A DNA stretch of 64,000 nucleotides from Pirellulales bacterium (GCA_019745975.1 JAIESQ010000055.1:39464-103463); one strand, 5' to 3'. Counted from the stretch's first letter, positions 20,127 through 29,623 are shown. Numbers and translations are program-made. Notes: generated by a model from the sequence alone, not told the origin.

Positions 20127-20707
20127 CCGCCCCCCTGATGGCGAGAACAAGCGACGCTAATTTCCGGTGGGTTGGCGAGCTGCATGACATCGGCTTCGGG
20201 CTCAAGGCGATTGGCAAATCACAGCGCACCGGCGCGCGCTTCGCACAGGTGATGGCCGCGCCGAGTCGCGCGGTTCGGCAGAACCAGCCGTGGCGCTCGA
20301 GCTGGTCAAGGGGATCGTCACGTTCGAGCCCTTCATACTCTCCTGGCACCACGGCAAGAAGTGCCTGTGGGGCGATTTCCACAGCATCCAAGACGCGGCC
20401 GGCAGCAAGCTGGTCTGCCCCAACGCGGATCGGCGCGAGTGCACCGACACCTGCCACATCGATGGTTTCCACGCGATGCGGCGCGGTTACGCAACACTGC
20501 ACGCCGAGCGGTTGTCCGCACCAGGTACTTCAGCGCAAGATGCGGCCCTAGTCGTTTACGACCGCGCTACGGCACATCGGGATAGCCGACGAGATGAAGG
20601 CCGCGACGGACAAGGTTTACGTGCCAGAGTTCCTGACCACGGCTATCGGCCGACGGCAATTGAATGTTTAATGGCGGTCGAAGACCGTCAGTTATCGTAA
20701 GTCCTTC
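20127..20707. other. Region with decayed coding traces before tRNA-Lys
   Basis: 581 bp. An open frame from GTG 20290 has protein-like content, including KKCLWGDFHS, LVCPNADRRECTDTCHIDGF and AMRRGYATLHAERL with four Cys. After ~20550 the protein-like signal moves to another frame (ALRHIGIADEMKAATDKVYV, EFLTTAIGRRQL, stop at 20668). This is what a frameshifted gene remnant would look like. I do not recognise the family and cannot exclude chance. Confidence 0.3.
20290..20668 (+). pseudogene. Possible frameshifted gene remnant, unrecognised
   Basis: Two consecutive protein-like segments in different plus-strand frames: a Cys-containing stretch (20290-~20510) and a helical stretch (~20550-20668). 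A TAG separates them in the second frame. No RBS is clear at 20290. Called only as a possible remnant. Confidence 0.25.
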
Positions 20708-20780
<73 letters not shown>

Positions 20781-20851
20781 CTTCACTTACTGCCGGCGAG
20801 TTCTCGCCGTTTGCCGCGTTTTCAGAGTCGGCGGCGGGCGGGCGCTTGCGA

Positions 20852-20915
20852 CCAACGGAAGCCGTGCTCGCGGCTGAGGCGGTGCCCGATCGGACCGAAC
20901 TGGGTCGGAACCTAC
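20852..20915 (-). pseudogene. Fragment of a glycosyltransferase 5' end, inverted relative to the intact gene
   Basis: On the minus strand this stretch reads as CCCAGTTCGGTCCGATCGGG, matching 18951-18970 of the intact glycosyltransferase except one base, and continues with strong similarity. In frame it gives PTQFGPIGHRLSREHGF against PAQFGPIGRRLNREHGF. Similarity stops abruptly on both sides, so only ~20 codons of a former gene copy remain, wedged between tRNA-Lys and the thioredoxin lipoprotein stop. Confidence 0.7.
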
Positions 20916-21403
20916 CGCGCGGCGACCTTCGGGTGCGTTTCGTTGAACTTCGTTAAAGCCTGTTCGACCGCCGACTTGAAATCGGCCACGGGCACATACC
21001 CGCCGACGGTCCCCAGGTTCTGGCCCTCGGGGTCTTGAAAGACAATGTGCGGGAAGCCGTCGGCGCCGAGCGTTTTGGCGGCTGCCGTCTCGGTGTCGCC
21101 GTCGACGATCGCCAGGACAAAGTTCTCGAGCATTTTCCGTACTTCGGGATCGGTCAAATCTTCGGCCGCCAGCTTCTTGCACCAGCCGCACCAGGTGGTG
21201 GTGACGAACAACATCACCGGCTTGTTCTCGGCCTTGGCCTTAGTGATGCCCGCCTCGTAGCCAATCAAAAACGGCAATCCCTGCGTGTGGTCGGCCCATT
21301 TGTCGTCGCCGCCAGCGCTCGGGCCGGGTCCGCTCGTGCCACAGCCGAGCACGAGCGACAACAGGAAAACGAGTGCGATTGCCGACGAAAGTCGACGTGT
21401 CAT
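20912..21403 (-). CDS. Thioredoxin-like lipoprotein with CGWC active site
   Basis: 163 aa from ATG 21403 with AAAGGAG eight bases upstream. The signal peptide ends in a lipobox (LVLGCG), so Cys is likely lipidated and the protein anchored in the envelope. The thioredoxin fold has VMLFVTTTWCGWCKKLAAED with the CxxC pair, and cis-Pro segment DGFPHIVFQDPEG. The CGWCKKL pattern is like DUF255/thioredoxin_7 proteins that reduce or oxidise periplasmic thiols. It lies 76 nt after the last ABC permease gene on the same strand and may be the tail of that operon. Confidence 0.9.
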   Translation of the reverse strand: MTRRLSSAIALVFLLSLVLGCGTSGPGPSAGGDDKWADHTQGLPFLIGYEAGITKAKAENKPVMLFVTTTWCGWCKKLAAEDLTDPEVRKMLENFVLAIVDGDTETAAAKTLGADGFPHIVFQDPEGQNLGTVGGYVPVADFKSAVEQALTKFNETHPKVAAR

Positions 21404-21479
21404 GGCAGCGCTCCTTTCAGATGATGCGAGTGCGTACGTCGCCGATAGCCTACCACTTTGCCCGCGTCGACGCATCTGC

Positions 21480-22259
21480 CTACGTCAGGTCGCGGTACTC
21501 GCGCACGCTGAAAATCCACAATGCCAGCAGCACGCCGCCGATCGACAGGCAGGCCAAGGCCTCGACCGCCGTCTGGGCCGAGACGGGCACGAACCAGGTG
21601 GGGTCGGGCGCGCTGAGCCCGTGGCGGGCGCCAAGGTCGTACATCATCGAGCGGCCGTAAAAGCTCACGGCGATGCGTTTAACGATCCCCGGCATGTTTC
21701 CCAGAAAATACTCCATGAACAGCGCGTAGATCAGCGCGACGATCGTCGAATGCCGGAACGTGACCGCGAACAAATGAAACAGGCAGACGTAGGCCAGCGT
21801 CATGTAGAAAACCGGCGGCAAGTACAGCACGAAGGCTTCGCGCCCCACGGGCCCCGCCAGCCGACAAAACACGAAGAAGCTCGCCACGACGATCCCCAGC
21901 ACCAAGGGGAGCGTGGCCATCAGCTTGGCCAGCAAGATCAGCCAGCGCGGAATCGGCCGCACGAGCAGAAACAGCAGTGTGCGATCCTCGCGGTCGCCGC
22001 CGATGCTGGTCGTCGCGTAGGCCAGCGCGCAGACCGGAATCACGAACAGCGTGAACACCACGATCATGAAGTCGGTGCTGAAGTCGTCGAACGTTTCCTC
22101 GAACGTCCCCTGGTCGTGACTCCCCAGGTCGTAACGCTCGTAAACCAGGAACAGCGCGCAGGCCACCAGCGGCACCAGCACCATCAACGTGCTCGCCGAC
22201 CACAGCAGCCGCTGAAACGACAACATCAACAGCGTGAACCAGGCGCGGGCGAGCTTCAT
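21480..22259 (-). CDS. ABC-2 type transporter permease (pair 2)
   Basis: 259 aa with about six hydrophobic segments (for example LMVLVPLVACALFLVY, FMIVVFTLFVIPVCALAYA, MATLPLVLGIVVASFFVFC). The sequence TTSIGGDREDRTLLFLLVRP is typical of ABC-2 permeases, whose conserved loop after the second helix has this form. It overlaps the stop of the upstream ATPase by 4 nt (ATGA), so stoichiometric coupling is expected. Substrate unknown; not an importer, as no binding protein is present. Confidence 0.88.
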   Translation of the reverse strand: MKLARAWFTLLMLSFQRLLWSASTLMVLVPLVACALFLVYERYDLGSHDQGTFEETFDDFSTDFMIVVFTLFVIPVCALAYATTSIGGDREDRTLLFLLVRPIPRWLILLAKLMATLPLVLGIVVASFFVFCRLAGPVGREAFVLYLPPVFYMTLAYVCLFHLFAVTFRHSTIVALIYALFMEYFLGNMPGIVKRIAVSFYGRSMMYDLGARHGLSAPDPTWFVPVSAQTAVEALACLSIGGVLLALWIFSVREYRDLT

Positions 22260-23173
22260 CCGACATCCTGCTGCAAATAGTTGAAAACCGCGTCGGCCCC
22301 CACGTCGAGCGTCTCGAAACGCTCGACCTCGAACTCGTCGGCCAGCGCTAACTCCCCCAGCGCGGCGTAGAACCGGGCGGGCATCAGCGTGCGCACGGTG
22401 AGCACGTCATCCTGCAGATCGAGCGACAGCACCTCGGGTAGTTCCGCGAGTTGGGCCGCCAGCCGCCGCACCGGCCGCGCGACGATCCGCACCGCAAACG
22501 GTTGGTCGTCGATCAGGCCGCGCACTTCGGCCAGCGTGCCCGAGGCCACGATCCGGCCGCGGGCAATCATCAGCATCGAATCGGTCAGTTGCTCGACTTC
22601 GACCAGCAAATGGCTGGAGACGAGAATCGTCTTGCCTCGTTCGGCCAGGGCCACGAGCAGCCGGCTCAGATCGCGCCGCCCGCCGGGGTCGATCCCCGTC
22701 ATCGGCTCGTCGAGCAACAAGATGGGCGGATCGTGTACCAAGGACTGCGCCAATTTGATCCGCTGCCGCATGCCGTGGCTGCAGCCGCCGATCCGCCGGT
22801 CGCCGCGATCCACCATGCCGACTTCGGCCAGCGCCAGCTCGGCGCGCTCCCGGGCCTCGCGCAGCGGGTAGCCGCTGAGGCGTGCCATGCTGGTGACGAA
22901 CTCGCGCCCCGTCATTTCTTCGTAGAACGTATTGATGTCGGGGCTGAAGCCGATCGAGGCCTTGGCCGCCGCCGACCAGGCGCGATGGTCGCCGATGCGC
23001 ACTTCGCCCCCATTGGGACGCAACTGCCCGCTGGCCAGCTTCATCAGTGTCGACTTGCCGGCCCCGTTGGCTCCCAAAAGCCCGGTGATGCCCGGCCCGA
23101 TGCGGCAGGTGATGTCGTTGACGCCGATCACCGGGCCATAGAACTTCGTCACGTGTTCGAAGGTCAGCCACAT
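22256..23173 (-). CDS. ABC transporter ATP-binding protein (pair 2)
   Basis: 305 aa. Walker A LLGANGAGKSTLMKLASGQ, signature IGGCSHGMRQRIKLAQSLVH, Walker B PPILLLDEPMTGIDPGGRRD and the switch His in ILVSSHLLVEV. The signature is CSHGMRQ rather than LSGGQ, as in ABC-2 exporters of this type. The last ~90 residues are an accessory domain. It lies between the two permease genes of a four-gene ATPase-permease-ATPase-permease operon and is coupled to the downstream permease. Confidence 0.93.
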   Translation of the reverse strand: MWLTFEHVTKFYGPVIGVNDITCRIGPGITGLLGANGAGKSTLMKLASGQLRPNGGEVRIGDHRAWSAAAKASIGFSPDINTFYEEMTGREFVTSMARLSGYPLREARERAELALAEVGMVDRGDRRIGGCSHGMRQRIKLAQSLVHDPPILLLDEPMTGIDPGGRRDLSRLLVALAERGKTILVSSHLLVEVEQLTDSMLMIARGRIVASGTLAEVRGLIDDQPFAVRIVARPVRRLAAQLAELPEVLSLDLQDDVLTVRTLMPARFYAALGELALADEFEVERFETLDVGADAVFNYLQQDVG

Positions 23174-23222
23174 GGTTGATCGCGCCGCGTTTCGTTTGTA
23201 GATCGATCGTCGTATTGCAAAT

Positions 23223-24122
23223 TCACGTCACTACTTCGACGGCCCGCACGCGTCGCACCAGCGCCGCCAGCGCCAGCGCGCAGGTCGTCGCCAAAAGCAG
23301 CAGCGCCCACAGCGCACGAGTCTCTTCGCCCGGATGCTGCCACGTGCCGAAGCAGAGTTTGCCCACCAGCCGCATGCAGCGCCAAGGATCGAGCAAGTCC
23401 CAGTCGCGGTTGTCGCTGCTCTCGCGCAGAAAGGTCGACAGTTGGCCGCACATCACGAACAAGCTGGACCAGGTGATCGCGATCGGCGCCATCCGCTGCA
23501 AGTAAGCGGCCAGTGTCACCAGCCAGATGCTCAGCACCGCGCAGAGCACCGCGCCGTAGCTCAGAACGGCAATCGGCAATTTCCAATTCTGTCGCCAATA
23601 GGCGGTCGACGAGGTGAACAGCCCGTATTCGACATACAGCACCAGCGCCGGCAGCACGGTCATCATGGCCACCACGGTACTCACCGCCAGCAACTTGCCG
23701 ACGATGTACTGCACGCGATCGATCCGCCGCGACAAATAGAACGTCAGCGAGCCCATCCGAAAGTCGGTCCCCACCAGCAGGCTGCCGGAGAACGCCAGCA
23801 GGATCATCACCGCGATGCTCTCGCGCTGCATGAAGATCACGTAGCCATTGTCCATGTCCTCGGTCGGCACCGGGCTGAAGCCGAAGATGCGGAACACGTC
23901 AGTCTGCGTACGCGCCCCCATCTCGAACTGCGTCATGATGTAGATCAGCGACCAGTACAAGATGAAGATCAACACCCCCAGGCCGATTACCACCCAATAC
24001 GACTTGCGGCGAAACACTTGCAGCATCGCCACGCGCACGATCGACAAGGAGCCCCACCAAGGGCTGTGCAGTTTGCCGTTCCAGCCGTGATAGTGGGCAA
24101 TGTCAATTCCCATGCGCGACAT
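23223..24122 (-). CDS. ABC-2 type transporter permease (pair 1)
   Basis: 299 aa with six or so membrane segments (YWVVIGLGVLIFILYWSLIY, IAVMILLAFSGSLLVGTDFR, LLAVSTVVAMMTVLPALVLY and others). GTDFRMGSLTFYLSRRIDRV is the conserved ABC-2 loop, matching GGDREDRTLLFLLVRPIPRW in its partner permease. Its start overlaps the ATPase stop by 20 nt; the internal ATG at 24113 is an alternative. It probably forms an exporter or membrane-remodelling complex with the ATPase from 24103. Confidence 0.88.
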   Translation of the reverse strand: MSRMGIDIAHYHGWNGKLHSPWWGSLSIVRVAMLQVFRRKSYWVVIGLGVLIFILYWSLIYIMTQFEMGARTQTDVFRIFGFSPVPTEDMDNGYVIFMQRESIAVMILLAFSGSLLVGTDFRMGSLTFYLSRRIDRVQYIVGKLLAVSTVVAMMTVLPALVLYVEYGLFTSSTAYWRQNWKLPIAVLSYGAVLCAVLSIWLVTLAAYLQRMAPIAITWSSLFVMCGQLSTFLRESSDNRDWDLLDPWRCMRLVGKLCFGTWQHPGEETRALWALLLLATTCALALAALVRRVRAVEVVT

Positions 24123-25077
24123 CCTGGGTTGGGGGGTCGACGATCGGCGCCGGAGCGCCTGCGTCGGTCACGCGGAAGAACACGCGCGACAAGTCCTCTT
24201 CCTCGGGCATCAGCCGCGTGATCACCGCGCCGACTTCACCGGCCACGGCAAAGAACCGTCGCGTCGTCCAGTCGTCGGGTACGACGACGGTCGCGCGCGG
24301 CTCGTCGAAACTGCTCGTGAAGCGCACGCCCGCCGCCGTCAGCGCCTCGCGATAGCCGCGTCCTTGCTCGGGCTCCTGCCAGGCCAGCTCAAAGCGGTTG
24401 GCGATCCGTTGTCGCAAGTCAGTCATGGTGCCCGAGCGAATCACGGTCCCCCGATCGATCACCACGACCTGTTCGCATAAGCGTTCAACGTCTCCCAACA
24501 AATGCGTGCAGAGAATCAGGCTCTTGCCCGTCTCGGAGATTAGGTCGTCGATCAACCGTAGCATGCTTTGCCGGCCGGCCGGATCGAGGCCGTTGGTCGG
24601 CTCGTCCAATAAGAGCAGTTGCGGATCGTGTACCAGCGCCGCCGCCAGCTTGAGCCGCTGCACGTTGCCGGCCGAGTACTCCTCCAAGCGGCGATACCGC
24701 AGCTCGCCCAGGCCGACGTAGTTCAAGACCTCGTGGGCGCGCCGCTTGGCGTCGCGATGGGGCATCCCGTACAAGTCGCCCGAGAGCGTGACGTACTCGA
24801 CCCCCTTGAGGATCGGCACGAGGGCGGCGGCCTCGGGCATGTAGCCGACTCGGCCGCGCAGGTCACGCGCCGCCCGGCAGATATCGAATCCCAGGATCGT
24901 TCCGCCGCCGGTGTCGGGAGGGAGCAGCCCCAGCAGGATTTTTAGCAGCGTGCTTTTGCCGGCGCCGTTGTTGCCCACCAGGCCGATCGTGCCTGGTTCC
25001 AACGAGAGCGTAACATCTTGAAGTGCCCGAATCGGCCCGTAGCTGCGGCTCACCTGGTGAATGTCGACCAATTGCAT
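24103..25077 (-). CDS. ABC transporter ATP-binding protein (pair 1)
   Basis: 324 aa from ATG 25077 (MQLVDIHQVSRSYGP); no strong SD is seen. Walker A GLVGNNGAGKSTLLKILLGL, signature LEEYSAGNVQRLKLAAALVH, Walker B PQLLLLDEPTNGLDPAGRQS, and LILCTHLLGDV. The signature reads YSAGNVQ, a departure from LSGGQ. A C-terminal domain of ~90 residues follows. It is the first gene of the four-gene operon; the second ATPase/permease pair is only distantly similar, so the operon likely encodes a heteromeric exporter. Confidence 0.93.
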   Translation of the reverse strand: MQLVDIHQVSRSYGPIRALQDVTLSLEPGTIGLVGNNGAGKSTLLKILLGLLPPDTGGGTILGFDICRAARDLRGRVGYMPEAAALVPILKGVEYVTLSGDLYGMPHRDAKRRAHEVLNYVGLGELRYRRLEEYSAGNVQRLKLAAALVHDPQLLLLDEPTNGLDPAGRQSMLRLIDDLISETGKSLILCTHLLGDVERLCEQVVVIDRGTVIRSGTMTDLRQRIANRFELAWQEPEQGRGYREALTAAGVRFTSSFDEPRATVVVPDDWTTRRFFAVAGEVGAVITRLMPEEEDLSRVFFRVTDAGAPAPIVDPPTQDVAHGN

Positions 25078-25519
25078 TGAAGTCGCAGCCAACGAGCCGA
25101 AGTGCCCCGCGTTCGCCGGGGCCACGCTGTCAAACCAAGGGCCTGCCGAGATTTACGCGCGCAGGGCAGCCAGTTTCGTGGGAGCCGGCAGCGCTCGTCA
25201 AACCGATCGACAGCACCGTCGATGCATTCTATCAGAATGGCCCGTCGGGAAAGGGGCTGAGCCGGCGGTCGGTGGTGTCCGAGTCTCGAATTGCTACGGG
25301 AAATCAGCACACCACCCGCGGGTCTCATGGACAAACCGGTGGCGCATCCGAGCGCTAGCAAGAACACGGGTGGCGACCGTTTCACGTGCGCGACGCGCTA
25401 CCAGGGCCGGCCTGAAGTAACGTTCGTTGCCCCGGCCATGCCTTCAGGGAATGAGAATCCAAGGAAACGGTGGCCGAAAGCTTACCTTTGTAACTCGCGC
25501 GCCGAACCGCGCTCGTAAT
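25078..25519. other. Intergenic region between the ABC-2 operon and cysA
   Basis: 442 bp, both flanking genes on the minus strand. It should contain the cys operon's 3' end and the ABC operon's promoter. I see only an 8-bp inverted repeat, GGTGGTGT (25271-25278) and ACACCACC (25309-25316). No RNA gene, no convincing promoter and no protein-like frame. Confidence 0.45.
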
Positions 25520-26602
25520 CTAGATGGCATACTCCGGCGTGAGCGCGGCCTCGGCCGCCTCAGGCACAAACACACGTATGCGTCGCGGCGCCACGTAGAC
25601 CACTTCGCCTGTCGCCAGCGCCAGCGCCGCCAAGCGCTCCACCGGCATTTCGACCTGGATCTCCAGACCGAAGTCCTCGGCGCGCAGCGCAACCTTGGCC
25701 ACCGGGCCCGCCGCGTGTACCCGCACCACGCGGGCCGGCAGCCGCCCGCTGGCCGCGGACCGTTCGATCGCCAACTCGTGCGGGCGGACGTAAACCGCCG
25801 CGGCGCTGACGTCGACGTCGGCATGTTCGGGCACTTCGAGCTCGAAGCCGCCGAGGTGCGCCTTGCCGTCGTGTACGCGGCCGTGGAACACGTTGACGTT
25901 CCCCAGAAAGTGCATCACGAAGGCGTTGGCCGGATGATCGAACACTTCTTGCGGAGAGCCCAGTTGCTCGATTCGCCCCTGGTTCATCACGGCCACGCGG
26001 TCGGCCACCTCGAAGGCTTCCTCCTGATCGTGAGTCACGAAGACACTCGTCATGTGGATTTCTTCGTGCAGGCGGCGCAGCCACTGCCGCAGCTCGACCC
26101 GCACCTTGGCGTCGAGCGCGCCGAACGGCTCGTCGAGCAACAGCACCTTGGGCTGCACGGCCAGCGCCCGGGCCAGCGCCACGCGCTGCCGCTGACCGCC
26201 GGAGAGCTGCGAAGGATAGCGGCGCTCGAGCGATTCCAGCCGCACCAGGTGCAGCAATTCGCGCACCCGCTGGGTCACCGTCGGTCCGCGCACGCCGCGC
26301 ACGCGCAGGCCGAAGGCCACGTTCTCCAGCACGTTCATGTGTCGGAACAGCGCGTAGTGCTGAAAAACGAAGCCGACGTTGCGGTCGCGGGCCGAGCGGC
26401 GGGTGACGTCCTCGTCGTGATAGTGCACGCTGCCGCGGTCGGCCGCTTCGAGCCCGGCGATCACGCGCAACAGCGTCGTCTTGCCCGAGCCCGACGGACC
26501 CAACAGCGCCAGGAGCTCGCCGCTGTGGGCTTCGAGCGAGACGTCGTCGATCGCGGTGAAGTTGCCGAACCGCTTGGTGACGTTGCGAACCGCGATGCTC
26601 AT
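25520..26602 (-). CDS. cysA: Sulfate ABC transporter ATP-binding protein
   Basis: 360 aa. It starts [20 protein letters not shown]. Walker [22 protein letters not shown]-loop [20 protein letters not shown], signature [20 protein letters not shown], Walker [18 protein letters not shown], switch [17 protein letters not shown]-terminal TOBE-like region ([13 protein letters not shown]) fits the CysA/PotA group. The start overlaps the cysW stop by 4 nt. It energises import of sulfate, or thiosulfate, with CysT and CysW. Confidence 0.95.
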   Translation of the reverse strand: MSIAVRNVTKRFGNFTAIDDVSLEAHSGELLALLGPSGSGKTTLLRVIAGLEAADRGSVHYHDEDVTRRSARDRNVGFVFQHYALFRHMNVLENVAFGLRVRGVRGPTVTQRVRELLHLVRLESLERRYPSQLSGGQRQRVALARALAVQPKVLLLDEPFGALDAKVRVELRQWLRRLHEEIHMTSVFVTHDQEEAFEVADRVAVMNQGRIEQLGSPQEVFDHPANAFVMHFLGNVNVFHGRVHDGKAHLGGFELEVPEHADVDVSAAAVYVRPHELAIERSAASGRLPARVVRVHAAGPVAKVALRAEDFGLEIQVEMPVERLAALALATGEVVYVAPRRIRVFVPEAAEAALTPEYAI

Positions 26603-27747
26603 GATTCGATCTCCACGGTATGCAGTTTCGCCGCTTCGGCCAGCTCGCGCTGCGTGCGCCGCTCGAGCACCGTCTTGAGCACGAGCGTCACCAGCGCCAA
26701 CAGCATCAGCAGCGAGGCCAGGGCGAATGACCCCGGCGTGTTGTATCCCTGAAACAAACGGTCGACGCGCAGCGGCATGGTTTGTGTCTGGCCGGGAATG
26801 TGTCCCGACACGACGTAGACCGCGCCGAACTCGCCCATCGCCCGCGCGTTGCACAACAGAATTCCATAGAGCAGGCCCCACTTGATGTTCGGGAGCGTGA
26901 TCTTCCAGAGGACTTGCCAGCCGCGGGCTCCCAGGCTGACGGCGGCCAGCTCTTCGTCGGGGCCGATCGCCTCGAGCACGGGAATCAGCTCGCGAGCGAT
27001 GAACGGGAGCGTGACGAACATCGTCGCCAGGATCAGCCCTGGCAGGGCGAAGATCACGTGGATGTCGTGCTCGCGCAGCCAGGGACCGAAGTACCCGCGC
27101 AGGCCGAACAGCAGCACGAGTTGCAAGCCAGCCACGACCGGCGAGATGGCAAAGGGCAGATCAATCAGCGTCGTCAGCGCCGACCGGCCAGGGAAGCGAA
27201 ACCGGGCGATCGCCCAGGCCGCGGCCACGCCGAAGACCAGGTTCGCCCCCACGGCCGTGGGCGCGACGATCAGCGTAAGCCAGATCGAGTGCCGCGTGTC
27301 GGGATCATTGAACAGGTTGTCCCAGTACGCGTGCAGTCCTGCCGAGAGCGCCTGATAGAAGACGTTTGCGACCGGAATAATGACAAGTAACAGCAAGCTG
27401 CCGACCGCCAGTCCGATGAGCGTCAGCCGCACCCAGAGCGGATCTTGCTGAGCGTTCTTCCAGTTCGAAAGGTCATTTGTGGGTACCGCATCGCGAGCTT
27501 CCGCCCGAGCAGACGACACTTGCTCGATCGCCGCCGTGCCGGTCACCGTGGCACGGGCGCGCAAGCCCGGGCCGCTCGTCAGATCGCCCGCGCGGGTCGT
27601 GCCGAGCGACCGCGCCGCGATTCGGGTCGACTGTCGTAGCGGCACCAGCGTTCGAGTCGACGCTGCCGCCGGCACGCCCGTGGTCGTGCTGGCCGATGGC
27701 GCGGCGCGCCGATCGTGCGCGACAAATTGCAGGTGTGGCTCAGACAT
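26599..27747 (-). CDS. cysW: Sulfate ABC transporter permease CysW with long N-terminal extension
   Basis: 382 aa. From residue ~105 it is a normal Cys[21 protein letters not shown], then [19 protein letters not shown], the EAA loop [20 protein letters not shown] and [20 protein letters not shown]. Residues 1-104 are Thr/Ala/Arg-rich low complexity not expected in CysW. The ATG at 27747 has GTGGAG upstream, and no ATG, or GTG with an obvious SD, lies near the usual start (a GTG at codon ~105 is possible), so the extension may be translated. The start overlaps the cysT stop by 8 nt. Confidence 0.92.
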   Translation of the reverse strand: MSEPHLQFVAHDRRAAPSASTTTGVPAAASTRTLVPLRQSTRIAARSLGTTRAGDLTSGPGLRARATVTGTAAIEQVSSARAEARDAVPTNDLSNWKNAQQDPLWVRLTLIGLAVGSLLLLVIIPVANVFYQALSAGLHAYWDNLFNDPDTRHSIWLTLIVAPTAVGANLVFGVAAAWAIARFRFPGRSALTTLIDLPFAISPVVAGLQLVLLFGLRGYFGPWLREHDIHVIFALPGLILATMFVTLPFIARELIPVLEAIGPDEELAAVSLGARGWQVLWKITLPNIKWGLLYGILLCNARAMGEFGAVYVVSGHIPGQTQTMPLRVDRLFQGYNTPGSFALASLLMLLALVTLVLKTVLERRTQRELAEAAKLHTVEIES

Positions 27748-28555
27748 AGGTTCGCTGACTCCACCGCTCGAGCAGGTTGATCGCGATCAGCGTCGAGAAC
27801 GAGATCGCCAACAACACGACCGCGATGGCGGTCGCCTGCGCGTACTCGAACTCCTCCAGCCGATCGACCACCAGCCGCGAGGCAATCTCCGTGCGAAACG
27901 GCATGTTGCCCGAGACGAACACCACCGAGCCGTACTCGCCCAACGAGCGGGCGAACGCCAAGGCAAATCCGGTTATGATCGCCGGCAGCAGCATCGGCAG
28001 AATTACGCGCGTGAAGGTCTGCCAGCGGCTGGCGCCCAACATGGCGGCAGCTTCCTCGACTTCGTGTTCGACACTTTCCAGCACCGGCTGCAGCGTGCGA
28101 ACCACGAACGGCAATCCGATGAACACCAACACCAACACGATGGCCGCGCGCGTGTAGGCCAGCTCAATACCGTGTGGCACCAGGAACTGGCCGAGCCATC
28201 CGTTTTCGACATGCAAGCTCGAATAGACGAGCCCCGCCACGGCGGTTGGAAGCGCGAACGGCAAGTCGATGATCGCGTCGAACAGCCGCTTCAAGGGGAA
28301 GCGGTAGCGCACGAGCACCCACGCCAACAACACGCCCAAGAGCACGTTCACCACGGCCGATGCCAACGACGCGCCCACGGTGAGCACGTAGGCTGCGCGG
28401 GCGCGCGGAGTCCAGACTGCGGCCAAAAATTCGCTGGGCGTGAGCGTCGCCGCCTTGGCGACGCAGGCCGCCAGCGGGATCACGACCATCACAGTCAAAT
28501 AGGCAAACGTGAAGCCCAGGCTCAAGCGAAACCCAGGCAGGACACGGCGGGACAT
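27740..28555 (-). CDS. cysT: Sulfate ABC transporter permease CysT
   Basis: 271 aa, normal length for CysT (CysU). Start ATG 28555 has AGGGAGG upstream. Hydrophobic segments include LGFTFAYLTVMVVIPLAACV and the family stretch FDAIIDLPFALPTAVAGLVY. The EAA loop is EEAAAMLGASRWQTFTRVIL, followed by FARSLGEYGSVVFVSGNMPF. It forms the heterodimeric channel with CysW. It sits 36 nt after the binding-protein gene, completing the sbp-cysT-cysW-cysA order usual for this importer. Confidence 0.95.
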   Translation of the reverse strand: MSRRVLPGFRLSLGFTFAYLTVMVVIPLAACVAKAATLTPSEFLAAVWTPRARAAYVLTVGASLASAVVNVLLGVLLAWVLVRYRFPLKRLFDAIIDLPFALPTAVAGLVYSSLHVENGWLGQFLVPHGIELAYTRAAIVLVLVFIGLPFVVRTLQPVLESVEHEVEEAAAMLGASRWQTFTRVILPMLLPAIITGFALAFARSLGEYGSVVFVSGNMPFRTEIASRLVVDRLEEFEYAQATAIAVVLLAISFSTLIAINLLERWSQRTYV

Positions 28556-28591
28556 CGAAGCCTCCCTTTCTCGAGCAGCGACGCGCGGTCG

Positions 28592-29623
28592 CTACTGCTC
28601 GCCTCGGGAGCCTTCGCTGATCTTGTCGAACACGGCGCCTTCGGCGAAGTACCTGGCGTGGGCGTCCGCCCAGTCCTTGGCCACCGCCGAGATACGGAAC
28701 AGCCTAATCTCCGGAAAATCCTCCTTGTGTTTGGCCAGGATCGCCTCCTTCGATGGGCGATAGTAGTTGCGGGCGATGATCTCTTGCGCCTCTTCGGTGT
28801 AGAGGAACTCGAGATACTCGCGGGCGATGTCGGCCGTGCCGTGCCGCTTGACGTTGGCGTCGACGACGGCCACCAGTGGCTCGGCCAGAATGCTCGCCGA
28901 GGGATAAACGATCTCGAGCTCCCCCTGTGCTTCCTGCACCTCGAGCCGGGCTTCGTTCTCCCAGGTGAGGTGCACGTCGCCGATCTTCTTCTGCGCGAAG
29001 GTGACCGTGGCCGCGCGAGCCCCCGAATCGAGCACCGGCACATGCTTGAAGAGCTCGGTCACGTAGGCCAGCGCGTCGGCTTCGCTGCCGCCGCGGTCGA
29101 GCGCCGCGCCCCAGGCCGCCAAAAAGCTCAGCTTGCCGTTGCCCGATGTCTTCGGATTTGGCGTGATGATCTCGACACCTTGCTTGAGCAGGTCGGGCCA
29201 ATCCTGAATTTGTTTGGGATTGCCCTTGCGGACGACGAACACGATCGTCGACGAGTACGGGAGTGCGTTATTGGGCAACTCACTCTCCCAACCTGCGTCG
29301 ATCAAGCCTGCCCGCGCCACCGCGTCGGTATCGGTCCACATGGCCAGGGTAACCACGTCGGCTTCGAGCCCTTCGATCACCGAGCGGGCCTGGCTGCTCG
29401 AGCCGGCGTGCGTCACGCGAATGTTGAGCGCCTGCCCGGCCTCCTTTTCGTGCTTGGCCGTGAAGGCGTAGTTGATCGCCTTCCAAAGCTCGCGCGTGGG
29501 GTCGTACGAAACGTTCAATAGCTCGATCGCAGGACTGTTCGAGTTACCAGCTTCCGAGCTGCACCCAGACAGGCCGGCCAATACCAGCGCGGCCGCCACA
29601 CATGCCAAGTGAATACGAGTCAC
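28592..29623 (-). CDS. sbp: Sulfate-binding lipoprotein of the ABC importer
   Basis: 343 aa from GTG 29623, supported by GGAAGGATC upstream. The signal peptide ends in a lipobox (LAGLSGCSS), so it is an outer-leaflet-tethered lipoprotein. The sulfate-binding family pattern is clear: LLNVSYDPTRELWKAINYAF, THAGSSSQARSVIEGLEADV, VITPNPKTSGNGKLSFLAAW-like segment (IITPNPKTSGNGKLSF), and EIVYPSASILAEPLVAVVD. It delivers sulfate or thiosulfate to CysTW. It is first in the transporter operon. Confidence 0.95.
   Translation of the reverse strand: MTRIHLACVAAALVLAGLSGCSSEAGNSNSPAIELLNVSYDPTRELWKAINYAFTAKHEKEAGQALNIRVTHAGSSSQARSVIEGLEADVVTLAMWTDTDAVARAGLIDAGWESELPNNALPYSSTIVFVVRKGNPKQIQDWPDLLKQGVEIITPNPKTSGNGKLSFLAAWGAALDRGGSEADALAYVTELFKHVPVLDSGARAATVTFAQKKIGDVHLTWENEARLEVQEAQGELEIVYPSASILAEPLVAVVDANVKRHGTADIAREYLEFLYTEEAQEIIARNYYRPSKEAILAKHKEDFPEIRLFRISAVAKDWADAHARYFAEGAVFDKISEGSRGEQ

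Noticed and set aside
20111..20551. A 146-codon frame overlapping the end of the glycosyltransferase
   Set aside because: Composition switches to Ser/Arg/Pro-rich low complexity after ~40 codons and the start lies inside the upstream gene.
25050..25518. Short frames on both strands between the ABC-2 operon and cysA
   Set aside because: Lack RBS and similarity; contain no conserved-looking segments.
27479..29521. A 680-codon plus-strand frame opposite cysT and sbp
   Set aside because: It lies antisense to two genes with complete family motifs; composition is Arg/His/Gln-rich with no domain.
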